The notes under the pieces are model-generated. The model did no database searches. It was not told where the DNA came from and worked only from the letters and a program-made list of their open reading frames with translations. Source: Wurfbainia villosa (taxonomy: Eukaryota > Streptophyta > Magnoliopsida > Zingiberales > Zingiberaceae). Taken from it: 64,000 nt of DNA. Shown here piece after piece: positions 23,370 through 34,452 of the stretch. Location: positions 16,107,011 to 16,171,010 of the forward strand of contig CM046004.1 in assembly GCA_025175895.1 (NCBI GenBank), given 5' to 3'. The first letter of the stretch is position 1, and the number at the start of each line of letters is the position of its first letter. Made by a program: the position numbers and the translations under genes.

Positions 23370-24719
23370 ATGTGGCATTGTCGTCTTGGCCATGTAAGCA
23401 AGAAACGCATGTCCGAATTACACCGATGTGGAATTCTGGAATCGTTTGAATTGGATTCATACGATACATGCGAATCATGCTTAAAAGGCAAGATGACTAA
23501 GTTACCTTTTACGGGAAAAGGTGAACGAGTGGGAGAGTTACTAGGTCTAATACATACTGATGTATGTGGACCTATGTCAACTCAAGCTTTAGGAGGCTAT
23601 AGCTACTTCATTACCTTCACCGATGATCACTCACGGTTTGGGTATGTGTTCTTGATGAAACACAAGTCTGAAGCCTTTGAAAGGTTCAAAGAATTCAGAA
23701 ATGAAGTAGAGAAACAACATGACAAAAGTATTAAAATACTTCGATTGGATCGAGGTGGTGAATACTTAAGTCAAGAGTTTCTTGATTATCTAAGAGACAA
23801 TGGCATATTGTCTCAATGGACTCCGCCATATACACCACAGCATAATGGTGTATCTGAGGGGCGTAACCGGACCTTGTTGGACATGGTCAGGTCAATGATG
23901 AATCATGCAACTCTTCCCAAGTCCTTTTGGGGCTATGCACTTCAGACAGCTGTTTACTTGTTAAACAGAATGCCTACCAAGGTAGTCTCAATTACTCCAT
24001 ATGAGATATGGAATGGTAAGAAACCTCATGTATCTTACTTGAAGATATGGGGTTGTCCTGCTTATGTGAAGCGGACTGTATCAGACAAATTGGATGCTAA
24101 GTTTGATAAATGTCTATTTGTTGGATACCCTAAGGAAACAAGGGGCTACCAATTCTATCATCCTGTGGAACAAAAGGTGTTTGTTTCAAGGCATGCTGTG
24201 TTTCTAGAGAAAGAGTTTCTCTTGCAAGAAAACAGTGGGAGTATCGTCGAGCTTGAGGAGGCTCGAGAGACTCAAATAGACATTGATGAGATACCTAGTG
24301 AAGCACAACAGCCGACAACTCATAGTGATGAGCAATCAGCTGGACCTATTGTAACACCACATCTTCGTAGATCTGGTAGAACACGCAATATTCCTGAGAG
24401 ATATGGATTTCTCGTAAGTGAATCGAACGACGTGTTACTCATTGATGATGAGGAGCCTACCAGTTATGAAGAAGTGCTGACAAGTTCAGAAAGGGATAAG
24501 TGGCTTGGTGCCATGAAGTCGGAAATGGATTCCATGTATGAAAACCAAGTTTGGAACTTGGTTGACCCACCTGAAGGGATAAAGCCTATAGGGTGCAAGT
24601 GGGTTTTCAAGAAGAAAACCGACATGGATGGTAATGTGATTACCTATAAGGCTAGATTGGTGGCGAAAGGATATCGTCAAAACAAGGTGTTGATTATGAC
24701 GAAACCTATTCGCCTGTAG
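23370..24719 (+). pseudogene. Copia integrase and RT N-terminus, element 1
   Basis: A 449-codon frame holds the zinc domain (H3, H8, C34, C37), catalytic D64 (HTDVCGP), D127 in ILRLDRGGEY and E163 in NGVSEGRNR, with 35 residues between the last two as in DDE integrases. The RT start is KWLGAMKSEMDSMYENQVWNL and KWVFKKKTD. Most relatives have RSDRGG and ERRNR, so S126L and R164G are unusual. A single missing base near 24682 (compare element 2 near 63850) shifts the frame after KGYRQ. Confidence 0.9.
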
Positions 24720-25546
24720 CTATGCTTAAATCCATTCGGATGCTCCTGGCCATAGCGGCTCATTATGATTATGAGATATGGCAGATGGATGTGAAAACAG
24801 CTTTCCTTAATGGAAACTTGCTCGAAGACGTGTATATGATACAGCCTGAGGGTTTCACATCGGTTGATAAAACCAAGGTATGCAAATTGCGACGGTCCAT
24901 TTATGGATTGAAGCAAGCATCCAGGAGCTGGAATATCCGTTTTGATGAGACGATCAAAAAGTTTGATTTCTCACAAAATCCAGACGAACCTTGTGTGTAC
25001 AAGAAGGTTAGTGGAGGCATCGTGTTCCTAGTATTGTATGTCGATGACATACTACTTATAGAAAGCGATGTTTGATCTTCTGATCGATTAAGGTTTGGTT
25101 ATCCAAGACATTCTCCATGAAAGACACGGGAGAAGCAACCTACATCCTTGGGATTAAGATCTATAGAGATAGATCGAAACGGTTGCTTGGTCTTTCGCAG
25201 TCTACATATATAGACCGAGTGCTAAAGAGGTTTAGCATGTCGGAATCCAAGAAAGGTTATCTGCCCATTAGGCATGGGGTACACCTTTCGAAGTCTATGT
25301 GTCCGCGCACAGAAGACGAGAGGATTTGCATGAGTAAGATTCCCTATGCATCCGCAATAGGATCTATCATGAATGCTATGTTATGTACAAGGCCCGATGT
25401 ATCGTATGCTCTGAGTGTCACGAGCAGATACCAGTCTGATCCAGGAATGGATCATTGGGTGGCTGTTAAGACGATCCTTAAGTGCTTAAGAAGAACTAAG
25501 GATGCGTTCCTAATATATGGAGAAGGGTACATGGTGATACGGGTGG
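24720..25546 (+). pseudogene. Copia reverse transcriptase palm and connection, element 1
   Basis: 24722-25075 gives LKSIRMLLAIAAH, QMDVKTAFLNGNLLEDVYM, LKQASRSWN and the catalytic LYVDDILLI near 25036-25062, ending at a stop where the frame slips. 25117-25572 continues with MKDTGEATYILGIKIYRD and YASAIGSIM...TRPDVSYAL, the connection to RNase H. Confidence 0.9.
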
Positions 25547-25938
25547 ATGCGGCTCGCATGCAACAAGGATGATTCCATGTCTCAGTCTGGGTATGTATTC
25601 ACTTGGAATGGAGGCGCAATAAGTTGGAAAGGTTCCAAGCTTGACACTATAGCGGATTCTTCCACTAAGGCAGAATACATTGCAACTTTGGAAGCAACAA
25701 AGGAAGCGGTTTGGATCAAGAAGTTCATCTCTGAACTTGATGTGGTCTCATCAATGATCCAAACATGTGCTTCGCCGCTATCATCTTATCAGAGAGATCA
25801 TCAGTAGGAACGAAATACAAATCGAGAAAATTCCCACTGAAAGGAACTTAGCGGATCCTTTGACTAAAGCATTACCTCAGAGTAAGTTTGAGGGTCATGT
25901 TGGTGCTTATGGTATTGGATACCGTAGCGATTGGCATT
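25547..25938 (+). pseudogene. Copia RNase H, element 1, internal deletion
   Basis: SQSGYVFTWNGGAISWKGSK, STKAEYIA and KEAVWIKKFISEL are present. The following block with the YCDN active-site segment is missing: the frame jumps after VVSSMIQT to the codons for YHLIREI near 25780. The tail LADPLTKAL is near 25850-25875. The enzyme would be inactive. Confidence 0.85.
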
Positions 25939-25954
25939 AGGCCAAGTGGGAGTC
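25939..25954 (+). other. Polypurine tract, element 1
   Basis: AGGCCAAGTGGGAGTC lies directly before the 3' LTR (TGTTAG at 25955), the expected place for plus-strand priming. Confidence 0.75.
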
Positions 25955-28178
25955 TGTTAGTAATATATGAGAGATGTCCTAAGGCAATCGCCTTATGTAT
26001 GAACCATTTATATGATAAATGAAGATTCACTATTTGAGTATACATGTTTAATGTATTTGATTGGATCTTAAACTCATTTACTGAATGTCCACGATACGAT
26101 TCACAGCATGAGAGAATTTGTGATTTGATCACAACTAGTGAGTATCTCTACATGTGTAATTGTGATGTATCGGAATTATCCCTAGTCGATGAATTGATGG
26201 ATTTGGACACCATCAATTCTGTCGAGACTAGCACGAGGTATACTCCTTGGTGTATCCAAGGAGCTGATTCTCACTGGCTGGAGACATAGTGATGTCCGGA
26301 GTTAATCGTGGATGCTAGTTATGGTAACTAGTTCATTGGAGTGACCAAGTAAGACTTCATATGGTTCTCTGCATATATAGATATGTCAATGAAGTTCTTC
26401 TTGTGGCTTAAGTGCGATGTTCCTTTGACTTGCGGTATTCAAGTCATCTTGATCATGGAGACTTATGCTTTGACATCTTAAGCAAACATCTCTAAGGAGA
26501 TGTGGACCCGGGATGATTGGGTATAAGTCGAAGTGATCGAAGGTGTTTGAATAGCCTATAAAGGATTCACCACTCCTTGTGAGGAGATGTATACCCATGG
26601 CCTCTCGTCGGATTGTTACCAAAGTCTTTGGCCAAAGCATTACATGTTTAGAGTAAGGTACTCTTCGATACATGTGGAGTAACTAGAATCCGTAAGACGA
26701 GGAAATTATACTTGGGCTAGGTGTGACGTAGTCAGCCTAGTGGGGACTGACACAATAGACCATGTCCTGAACCAAGTGGGTATAAGATGAGTGAAGGGAA
26801 TGGGGCACGATTCATTCGAGCTACTGAAGGGTTTCAGAAATAGTTCTGGATCAACCGTTGATCTTTTCGGTTAATTGGGGATCATGATGTACTACTAGGT
26901 GCCACTCATGATCATTCTATAATTAATGATTAATTATAGACGGTCAACATAAACCGAGAACCTATTTGGTCACACGCACAACGAGTGTAATCCAAAGGAT
27001 TTAAAACGAGCTTAAGAATGGGATTCTCAGACCGAGAGAAACTATGTTTGGTTGGACCAAACATAAAGTGAGCATGAAATTGTTTCAGTCGCAATGGAAG
27101 CGTGGATGGGCCGTGTCTTATGAAGACATAATGGATGGACCAAAATGGTTTGGTTCTAATCCAATGGATGATAATAAACCAAAGGGTTTGGTTTATTTTA
27201 AACGAATGAACCAAAAGTTGGTTCGGTTCATTTTAACTTAAAATAAACCATCATGGTTTGGTTTATTTTAACTTATCTTAATGGAGCGGGTTAACGGGCT
27301 TTATGGATATGATCCATTAACCATTAAGAGAATTAGTTCTCTATAAAATAGGGCTTAAACCCTAACCCTAAACCCTAATCAAGTTGTTGCCGCCCAACAT
27401 AGAGTTGCCGCCCACCCCTTGTTGGTGAATTCGGCGCCCAACCCTAAGTGCCGCCGCCCATCCTTTGTGCCGCCGTCCAAGTCATTGCCGGTGACCAAGC
27501 TTCAGCCGGTGAACACTCCGGCGACCCTCCGGTGATCCCCTATAGGTTTGGCATCAAGGTGAGGCTTTTCTTTCCTTGGTTGGCCGGCGCCTATATCCTC
27601 CACCAAGCTGTCCAGTTTTCTGGACAGCATCTCCTCCTCTCGTCGGAGCGTCGTTTGGACGACGGTTAGTGCTCCGAAAGCGGCTAACTTACCGGGGATT
27701 TGATCTCCGGTAATCCTCTGAGGTGGGGGACGAAGGATTCGTCAAACGGTTGACGAATACCTCTCCGGAGAAGCGAGTTTTGAGAACTCGTTTTAGGATC
27801 CGAATTTGGATTCGGATCGTGATCATCTCTCGATCACGTCGTCTTCAATACGAGGCTAGTAACCCGTACGAAGACGAAGCTCGTGACTTAGCGAAGTCAT
27901 CCCGAGGAGCTCAGCGTGGATACGGATAGAGACGATTCTTACGAGGATCGTTCCGGTTGATGCCGTTCCCGCTACACGTCATACGGAAGGTATAACGTAG
28001 ATAATTTTCTTTTATTGCAAATTTTAATTTACGGTTATGTCTACACTTGTTGTAATAGCATGCGTGTGTTGTGTGTGTTGTAATAAATATAGATTTATTA
28101 TTTTTAATTGCTTCCGCTGTGCTCATGTTTACGAAACATGATCGAACACACACACGCCGCGGTGCCGGAAACCCAACA
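25955..28178 (+). repeat. 3' LTR of Angela/Tork-like element 1
   Basis: 2224 bases against 2218 in the 5' LTR. Small indels lie near 26347 and 26735. It ends CCCAACA, followed by the target duplication TCCTC. Confidence 0.95.
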
Positions 28179-28183
28179 TCCTC

Positions 28184-30140
28184 CTGCCCCAAACAGAGTG
28201 GGGGAGCTAAGCTCTCATCTCCCGGTGTCATAGACCAGAGGAGGGATCCCTGCCCGCTACCACGCTGCCTCATCGCTACCCATGAGCGGACCAACGGAGC
28301 ATGACAGAGCAACTACACACACCCTCCTGATGTACCACTAACCCATGAGTGGCAGTGTGTGCAGGCCATGTAACTGGTTGCAGGCTCAACAATAATGGAA
28401 CCCCGTCCAGCCAACATGCAATCATGCAAAAATGGTGCATGATACTAAAGCATGTAAATCCTACTCAAAATACTCATCCGAATAATATGTACAATCAGTA
28501 TATACATATCCCTAATCCAAGTACAATGATCCAAATCAAACAGGGAGATATAATCATATCCTATCACATGCATGTATCAATAGGCACAAAAACATACTAG
28601 GCATATAAACATGAATATTATTGCAAGCTATCCTAACTAGCATACCAACTTGACTATATCTAAAAGATAAGTCAAAATACCTGCCTGAACAAAATGTCCG
28701 CAAGAATGAAATCGTCACGACCGGGGACCTACCTCGTGACCGAAACCTGCATACAACATAACTATTGTTAAGCACTAAAATACGATCCACTGTCAAATCG
28801 AATCCTAAGCTGATTTCTGACTTAAACCAATTAACCCAAATGCTTAATAAAACCCCGGTCAACTAGATTGATCTAGTTATCCCATTTAACTTAATCAATC
28901 CTCCATAAATAATTACAGAACCGATCAACCTCACACCGAAATCAACAACCCATCATACACACATCCGTGCATAGTCGTTCAACACTCCAATCAAAACCAC
29001 ACAGCCAACATCCCATAATCTATCAATTTACAGCTAATAAAAAGAGAAGATAGATCAAGCTTACCAACCCTAGAAAACTCCACCGACAGCCAATCTTTCC
29101 CCCAAATCAGATACCCAACTCAATTTACATCGGCTCAAACATTGTTCACAGCCGACCTTGCACAACCACCTCTAACCCTAATCGCACGACACCCACAAGC
29201 CCCCGACAGCCCTTAACATCCTATTCCTCTGAAGGAAATCCACCCCGAATCTACCAACAACAGATAAAATAAGTTAATTCGAGTTATACCTGTGAGGAGA
29301 GCCTTCCCCCAACGGCTTGGATCGCCGGAACACCCAATGCCAACTCCACTGCCCTTACTTCCTGCTGGAAACCCTGTTCACCGGCACCATACCACTGCCC
29401 AATCACATATCCAATTTGACCAAAGGAAAATCATCACTTACCTATTCCTGACGACCTACGGCAGAGCACTCCCATGTCCTCTATTCGCCGGCGCAACACA
29501 ACACCGGATCCCTTGCTCCGGCAGAGAAATCGTGGCTTCGACAACACCATACGTGGACATCGCCGGCGCAGGCTTCCAGTTACTTGCTCGCCGTCGGCTC
29601 GAGCTAGAGCAGCGGCGTTGATGGCAAAGGAGGAGGCAATCGCAAGGGCGGGCGGTGGAAGGGCGCTGCGGTAGTTGCGACGCGAGGAAGAAGCTCGGCG
29701 GCGGTCAGGGGCGAGGAGCCGGCGAAGCTGTCTACCGGCGCGATCCTGTTGCCGCGACTGTGGTCGGCGAGCCCGCAGAGGACCGATGGATATGCGGCCG
29801 CGGAGGGATCTTGTGGCGTCGGACGGCGAAGGGGATCACGCGACGCGCCGGGGCGGCGGCGGCGGTTGTCAGGAGAAGAGGGGGTCGCGCGAGGAAATAA
29901 AAAAAAAAAATCCAAAACCTAGGTTTTAGGTTAATAAAATTTATTAACCCCTAAAAATTGATATTTCAAATAGGCCCTCCAAAAGCCTATTTATTTTATC
30001 CCCGCAAATATCCCGTACGGACTCCATTTAAATCCAGAAAAATTTCGGAAAAATTCCTAAAAAACCCGAAAAATTTCCAAGATTATTTCTCAAAATTTTT
30101 GACCATTAAATTTTGGTATTTTAAATTTCAGTATTTAACA
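28184..30140 (-). repeat. 5' LTR of gypsy element, part 2
   Basis: It resumes the gypsy LTR after the copia insertion, matching 11476-13434, and ends at 30140 with TATTTAACA before the GATTT duplication. Confidence 0.9.
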
Positions 30141-30145
30141 GATTT

Positions 30146-30187
30146 GGTGGTTGCAACAAATCATAGCTCCCCCGCTCTGATACCAAT
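30146..30187 (-). other. Leader and primer binding site of Sirevirus-like element
   Basis: GCTCTGATACCA at 30174-30185 reads TGGTATCAGAGC on the minus strand, two bases from the LTR edge at 30188. The gypsy insertion at 11134 separates this end from the rest of the leader (10976-11128). Confidence 0.85.
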
Positions 30188-31286
30188 TGTTGGATCGAAA
30201 AAAGAGCGCTAGAGGGGGGGGGTGAATACTGCACGTAAATCTTTTCATTCGTTCGATTAAAACACTAGTAAGAAAGAGTAAATGCAAATTGGAATAGTAA
30301 AGAACGCAACTTGGTTTTACTTGGTTCACAGCCTATCGGCTGCTAATCCAAGGTCCTTACGATCCAAGATCGTGTACGGAAGGACAATTCACTAAACTAG
30401 TCTCCACCTCGTTGGAGGTAGGAGGCAACGATTACAAATCCACGAAAAACTCAAGGTAGAGAGACAAACCCTCCTCTCCTCGTTACGATAAAAACTTAAT
30501 AGGAAAGAGAATTACAACAATTATAAATGACAACTTATGAAACTGATACTGAAGACTAAAGAGGAAGAGGTTGAGCTCGTGTCGTTAGTGTTGTGACAGT
30601 GCTTTGGCGTCGTAGAGTAGCAGCGTTGCGAGATCATTTTGTAAGCACTTTCTTATGACCTAAAGGGGTGAATTCCCCCCTTCCTATAGCCTTGGAAGTC
30701 CCCCAACATTCAATTCAAGCTCATGGTCAAAGAACCTCATCTCCCCAAGATAAGTGGAGCTTATCTTGACTCTCCTTGAGGTGGGCAGTTTGACTGACAG
30801 TCGACTGTTGCCCAACAGTCAACTGCTACAAGCTAGCAATCGACTGGTGGCTAGGGTTCTCAACTTCACTAAAGAGTTAGCTCAAAATAAAAATAATATA
30901 AGTGAATTCGACGACCACTTACCATCCGATCTCGACTTAGACCTTCCATGGGAAGCCTCAGTCGAATCGCCGCCTAAGGATGTCGCTATACGGAGGACCC
31001 GACCTTACATTCACTCACACACGAGCTTACCTTAGGTCCTTTTGTGACTTCTAGCTATGCTTCAGGTCTCCACCTGAGTTCTTCGGCTCCCTTCGAAGTT
31101 CTCCTGGTGTCGCCTGACCACCATGATTTCCCGACTCGAGATTCTCCAGGTGTCGCCGACCTTCAGCTCAGCTTAACCAATCCTTAACACTTGGTTCAGT
31201 TCATTAGACAACAATATGACCTTAGCTTTGGGTCTTTTCCATACTCAAAACCTAGGTTCGATCATCTGGTGCCTACTGCACCAACA
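30188..31286 (-). repeat. 5' LTR of Sirevirus-like element
   Basis: TGTTGG...CCAACA termini form a 6-bp inverted repeat. The LTR holds the family mark CTAGAGGGGGGGGGTGAATA near 30208 and fewer palindromes than the left LTR (one stretch near 4345-4365 is absent). Confidence 0.85.
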
Positions 31287-32800
31287 GTAGCAGTCAACCT
31301 CGGGTCTAGGTTGACTAAGCTCGAGTAAGACTCGAGTGAGAAGTCCAAGAATGAATTCTTGGCAAAATAAAAGTTCAAGAATGGAGTCTTGACAATAGAA
31401 AGTCTAAATATGGATATTTGGCAAAGGAAAAGTCCAAGGGTGGAGTCTTGGCAATGAAAAGTCCAAATATGAATATTTGGCAATGGGAAAAGTCCAAGTG
31501 TGTGGCCTTGGTCGTATAAGTCTAAGGGTGTAGTTTTGGCGGTGAAAGTCCAAGTTTGGAGACTTGGCAATGGAAGTTCCAGAGGTGCAACCTCTTTGAA
31601 AAGGTAGACTCGATAGCATGACAAAGCTGATGGAAACACTTGAAGACTAGCGCCAAGTGTGAGTAGTCATGGACTCGAACCAAGGGTGTGAGGTTGATGA
31701 AAGTGTCTTGAAGACTTAGGTCTAGGCTAAGGGTACTCGATGGTATGACGAAGTCGATGGAAGCACTTGAAGGCTAGCACGAAGGGTGAAGGAGTCGTAG
31801 AGGACTCGGATGGACCTTGAGGGTGTGAGGCTGATGGAAGTGGTTTGAAGACTTAGGTCTTGGCCAAGGGTGAGTATCAAGTATAAGGGGATCATACTTG
31901 AGTTAAACCTTAGATTTGAGGTTTACCAGTCGATGGGTGGTATTGACCAATTGACTACTCAAGTGCACGACACTTAGGAGCTTAGTTTGACTCGAGCAGT
32001 CGATTGGGATTATGACCTAGTCAACTGGTCGACTGGTCGAGTATTCGACTGTTGACCTATGGACTTGGCAGTCGACTAGTGGCTTGCACCAATCGATTGT
32101 CCACTGGTAGTCGACTGCTAGGGATGACAGCCGACTAGTCTTAAATAGACAGGGCACAAAATATTTAGCAGTCAACTGTTGGCTTATGGAAGTCAATTAA
32201 TGGCTATTTCAGTCGATTGCTAGGTCAGGTAGTTGAATGATCAGCCAAAAACTGACGTGGATTAGTCCATTGTGAAACAACAGTACAATGACCAGTTGAT
32301 TGCTGAGTAAGAATAGTCGACTGAACGGTGGAAAATTAGCTTGATGGAACCTTTAAAAGGAGATTACGAGAAGGATTTGGAGCTATTGGTTCTTAGGGGT
32401 TTGAAGGAAAGTGTTGCTGCAATTCCAGATCTTCAAACGTCATTCCAAAGCAACCAAAAGCATGCGATCAAAAGAAATCTTCTTTTAAAGTGTTCTTTGT
32501 ATTTTTTTTTCCATACTTGTATTTGGTTGTTTTATTATAAGCTCTTGTAAGGGGGTTCTCCACCTTCGGTGTCATACTGAGAAGTAGAGGTTTTAGTGAG
32601 TGTAGATCATCAGAGATTGACTGTAGAGTAGGCACCGTAGGTTTCGAACCATGTAAAAACTTGGTATTGTGATTGTGTTGTGTTATTTTATTGTCTATTG
32701 TGTATTCCATTGTGCTAACATTTTGTAGACAAGAACACACGAACAAAAGAAATCGAGAAATGCTATTCACCCCCTCTAGCACCGCTAAACGTTCCTAACA
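31287..32800 (+). repeat. 5' LTR of gag-only element B (main part)
   Basis: It continues the LTR begun at 3720-3728 after the repeated target site. Order: GACTCGAG repeats, hairpin-unit array 31340-31590, variant AGTCGACT palindromes 31920-32330, TATA-like TTTAAAAGG near 32352, R/U5, end CTATTCACCCCCTCTAG...TTCCTAACA. Confidence 0.75.
31340..31590. repeat. Tandem CCAAG...CTTGG hairpin units, element B
   Basis: Nine units of about 28-30 bases, each beginning AAGTCCAAG or a close variant and ending CTTGGCAA. Loops vary while the inverted arms are often kept (AAATATGGATATTT, AAATATGAATATTT). Confidence 0.8.
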
Positions 32801-32802
32801 AG

Positions 32803-32814
32803 TGGTATTAGAGC
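32803..32814 (+). other. Primer binding site, element B
   Basis: TGGTATTAGAGC two bases after the LTR end; one change from the tRNA-iMet complement. Confidence 0.75.
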
Positions 32815-32870
32815 AAGGTCACTTGCCAAAGAAGCAAGCGCTAGAGAATCATCAAGAGCCATGGAGTTCA

Positions 32871-32926
32871 ATGATGGATTGGGGATACAACATTCTAGCT
32901 CCACCCGTCTTCGACTGCGACGATTT
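32871..32926 (+). pseudogene. Gag 5' end of element B, interrupted by element A
   Basis: The frame from ATG at 32871 reads MMDWGYNILAPPVFDCDDF and continues at 39010 as YWKGRMEYFLMFDIENW. Element A's target GATTT falls on the Asp-Phe codons. The opening resembles element D's Gag start (GWDIN-P-P). The rest is at 39005-39591. Confidence 0.7.
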
Positions 32927-33116
32927 TGTTGGTGCAATCGGCCCAGATTGACTCGAGTTTGACTCGAGCAGTACCTTGATAGTATTTTGATGATAGACAA
33001 AACTCATGACATGGGATTGTCATGGGAAAGTCCAACATGGGGTTGGCATGGAAAATCCAAGCATGGAGCTTGGTGTGGAAGTCCAAGGGGGAAGCCTTGG
33101 CATGGGAAAGTCCAAA

Positions 33117-33422
33117 GCATTGCGAAGCCGTGCGCTTGGTGCTTGGCATGGGAAATCCAAAGCATTGCGAAGCCGTGCGCTTGGTGCTTATTGAGAAATG
33201 CATTGCGAAGCCGTGCGCTTGGTGCATTTGGGAAGTCTTGAGAACTTGGCAAGTTCACTAGGCTCGGGTCCTTGAGTCGGTGAAGGATGGCATTGCGAAG
33301 CCGTGCGCTTGGTGCATCCGAGGGACCGCCGGACGGGGAGCGAATGGAGTGAGCCCAAAGGGAAGAATACTTCTAGGGCATGAGACGCGAAGGATGGCGT
33401 TGCGAAGCTGTGCGCTTGGCGC
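33117..33422 (+). repeat. Five copies of a 26-base repeat (GCATTGCGAAGCC...)
   Basis: Copies start at 33117, 33162, 33200, 33290 and 33397; each runs from GCATTGCGAAGCC to GTGCGCTTGGTGC. The first three are close together, the others about 90-110 bases apart. The 3' LTR has the same set between about 37699 and 38004. Single-base variants occur (CTG for CCG, GGCGC for GGTGC). Confidence 0.85.
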
Positions 33423-33594
33423 ATCCGAGGGACGTAGGACGAGGGAAGAGGGCTTCGGTGGGGAACTCCATGAGGGATATGGTGGACTTGGACAAGTGGC
33501 TAAGACTAAGTGTCGGAGGCTCAAACTTGATGTTTGAGGGTTTACCCGACGGTCGGATGCTCAAACAACTTGGTGTTTGAGGTTTTGCCTGACA

Positions 33595-33913
33595 TCACCG
33601 ACCGCATAGGTGCTTCGATCGATCCAAGTCGACTAGAGTTCGACTGGTGTAAGGCTAGGGTTTTGTGTTATGTGACCGCCATGGATCGGCAATGATCGAG
33701 CGTGATCGAAGGGATGGCAATGATCGATGGGAGTGTCGGGAGCATAATGCTCCATAGCCGTAAGGCGATCGATTAGTCACCGATCGATGGGCATCATCGA
33801 TCGGGTAGGTGATCCGTTGGAACTTGTCCGACGTGGATCCGCCGCAGAGACAACGCTACTGGGCGATCGATTGGGGGTCTTTTGGCGATCGCTAGGCGCA
33901 AAACAGCTCGCAG
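33595..33913 (+). promoter_or_regulatory. Hypervariable U3 block upstream of TATA, element A 5' LTR
   Basis: Rich in GATCGAT/CGATCG palindromes, directly upstream of TTATAAAGG (33914-33922). The matching block of the 3' LTR (38175-38520) has AGTCGATT-type words and differs in length and order, although both flanks match. It probably holds transcription factor sites. Confidence 0.6.
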
Positions 33914-34396
33914 TTATAAAGGAGCTCGAGATGGAGGTTTTTGCCATGGTTTTTGGAGCTATTGGAGGGAATTGTGCAGATTCCAGGTCTTTCAAGAGCC
34001 AATCAAAGCAAGCAACAAGAAAGCGATCAAAGCAATTGTGTAAAAGTTCTCTTTTGTATTGTCTTTGTATTTCTTCTTGTATTTCATATTACTTGTTGTA
34101 ATAGCTTGTGAGAGGTTTCTCCACCTCCGACGTGTAGTCGATAAGGAGTGTTGTTAGTGTCGTGCGCATAACACGAGCTCGTTGAGCTCACCCCGTGGAG
34201 TAGGAACCATTCGGTTCCGAACCACGTATATGCTTGTGTATTGATTGTGCTTGTATTGTTGTTATTTCTATTGTTATTCCGCTGCGTATAGTAACGACAA
34301 TTGTAGACAAGCACACGAGAACGAACGAATTACGACATCCATCGTAAGAGGGCTATTCACCCCCCCCCTCTAGCCGGCCGTTCGATCCCCTACAAG

Positions 34397-34408
34397 TGGT
34401 ATCAGAGC
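34397..34408 (+). other. Primer binding site, element A
   Basis: TGGTATCAGAGC two bases after the LTR end at 34394. Confidence 0.9.
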
Positions 34409-34452
34409 CGAGGTTGCTCTTCAAGGACTAACCGCCGCGAGAGCACTACAAG

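Larger units (their letters stand above)
18791..28178 (+). mobile_element. Angela/Tork-like Ty1/copia element 1, structurally complete, coding-defective
   Basis: It is 9388 bases with LTRs 18791-21008 and 25955-28178, PBS at 21010, PPT before 25955 and TSD TCCTC. Gag to RNase H lie on the plus strand in copia order. By eye the LTRs differ at about 35 sites plus a few small indels in about 2.2 kb, so the insertion is fairly young. Yet gag has deletions, an in-frame stop and a lost knuckle cysteine, RT has one-base losses and RNase H lacks part of its active region. The Angela/Tork label is by LTR length and pol style and is tentative. Confidence 0.9.
11134..30140 (-). mobile_element. Ty3/gypsy chromovirus-like element (Tekay/Del type), defective, with nested copia
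   Basis: LTRs 11134-13434 (2301 bases) and 18445-18790 plus 28184-30140 (about 2303 bases) both run TGTCACGCCCCGAGGG...TATTTAACA. The five bases before (11129-11133) and after (30141-30145) are both GATTT. The primer site lies at 18426-18437 and the integrase at 13542-14500, so it reads right to left. No gag, protease, RT or RNase H can be found in its 5-kb body. The 5' LTR carries the Angela-like insertion. Confidence 0.9.
3729..31286 (-). mobile_element. Sirevirus-like Ty1/copia element, full length but dead, split by a gypsy element
   Basis: Both LTRs start TGTTGGAT; the right one ends CCAACA (31286) and the left one the decayed GAAATA (4840). They share GAGCGCTAGAGGGGGG near the start and TTCGATCATCTGGTGCCTACTGCA near the end. 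Removing the gypsy insertion leaves about 8.5 kb. Read on the minus strand the order is LTR, PBS, gag, protease, integrase, RT, RNase H, PPTs, LTR, the copia order. Flanks GGAGC (3724-3728) and GTAGC (31287-31291) agree in 4 of 5 bases. Every pol domain has stops or frameshifts. Sirevirus assignment rests on LTR motifs, reiterated PPTs and the long gag. Confidence 0.85.
32927..34394 (+). repeat. 5' LTR of element A
   Basis: 1468 bases. Against the 3' LTR, the first 670 and last 480 bases differ by roughly 3%, whereas 33595-33910 differs greatly with many indels. It has hairpin units at 33010-33110, a 26-base repeat (33117-33422), a block of GATCGAT-type palindromes and a TATA at 33914. Confidence 0.9.

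Noticed and set aside
33004..33261. Overlapping open frames on both strands in element A LTRs (also 37569-38162)
   Set aside because: Caused by the stop-poor 26-base repeat and hairpin units; six-frame openness is a repeat effect.
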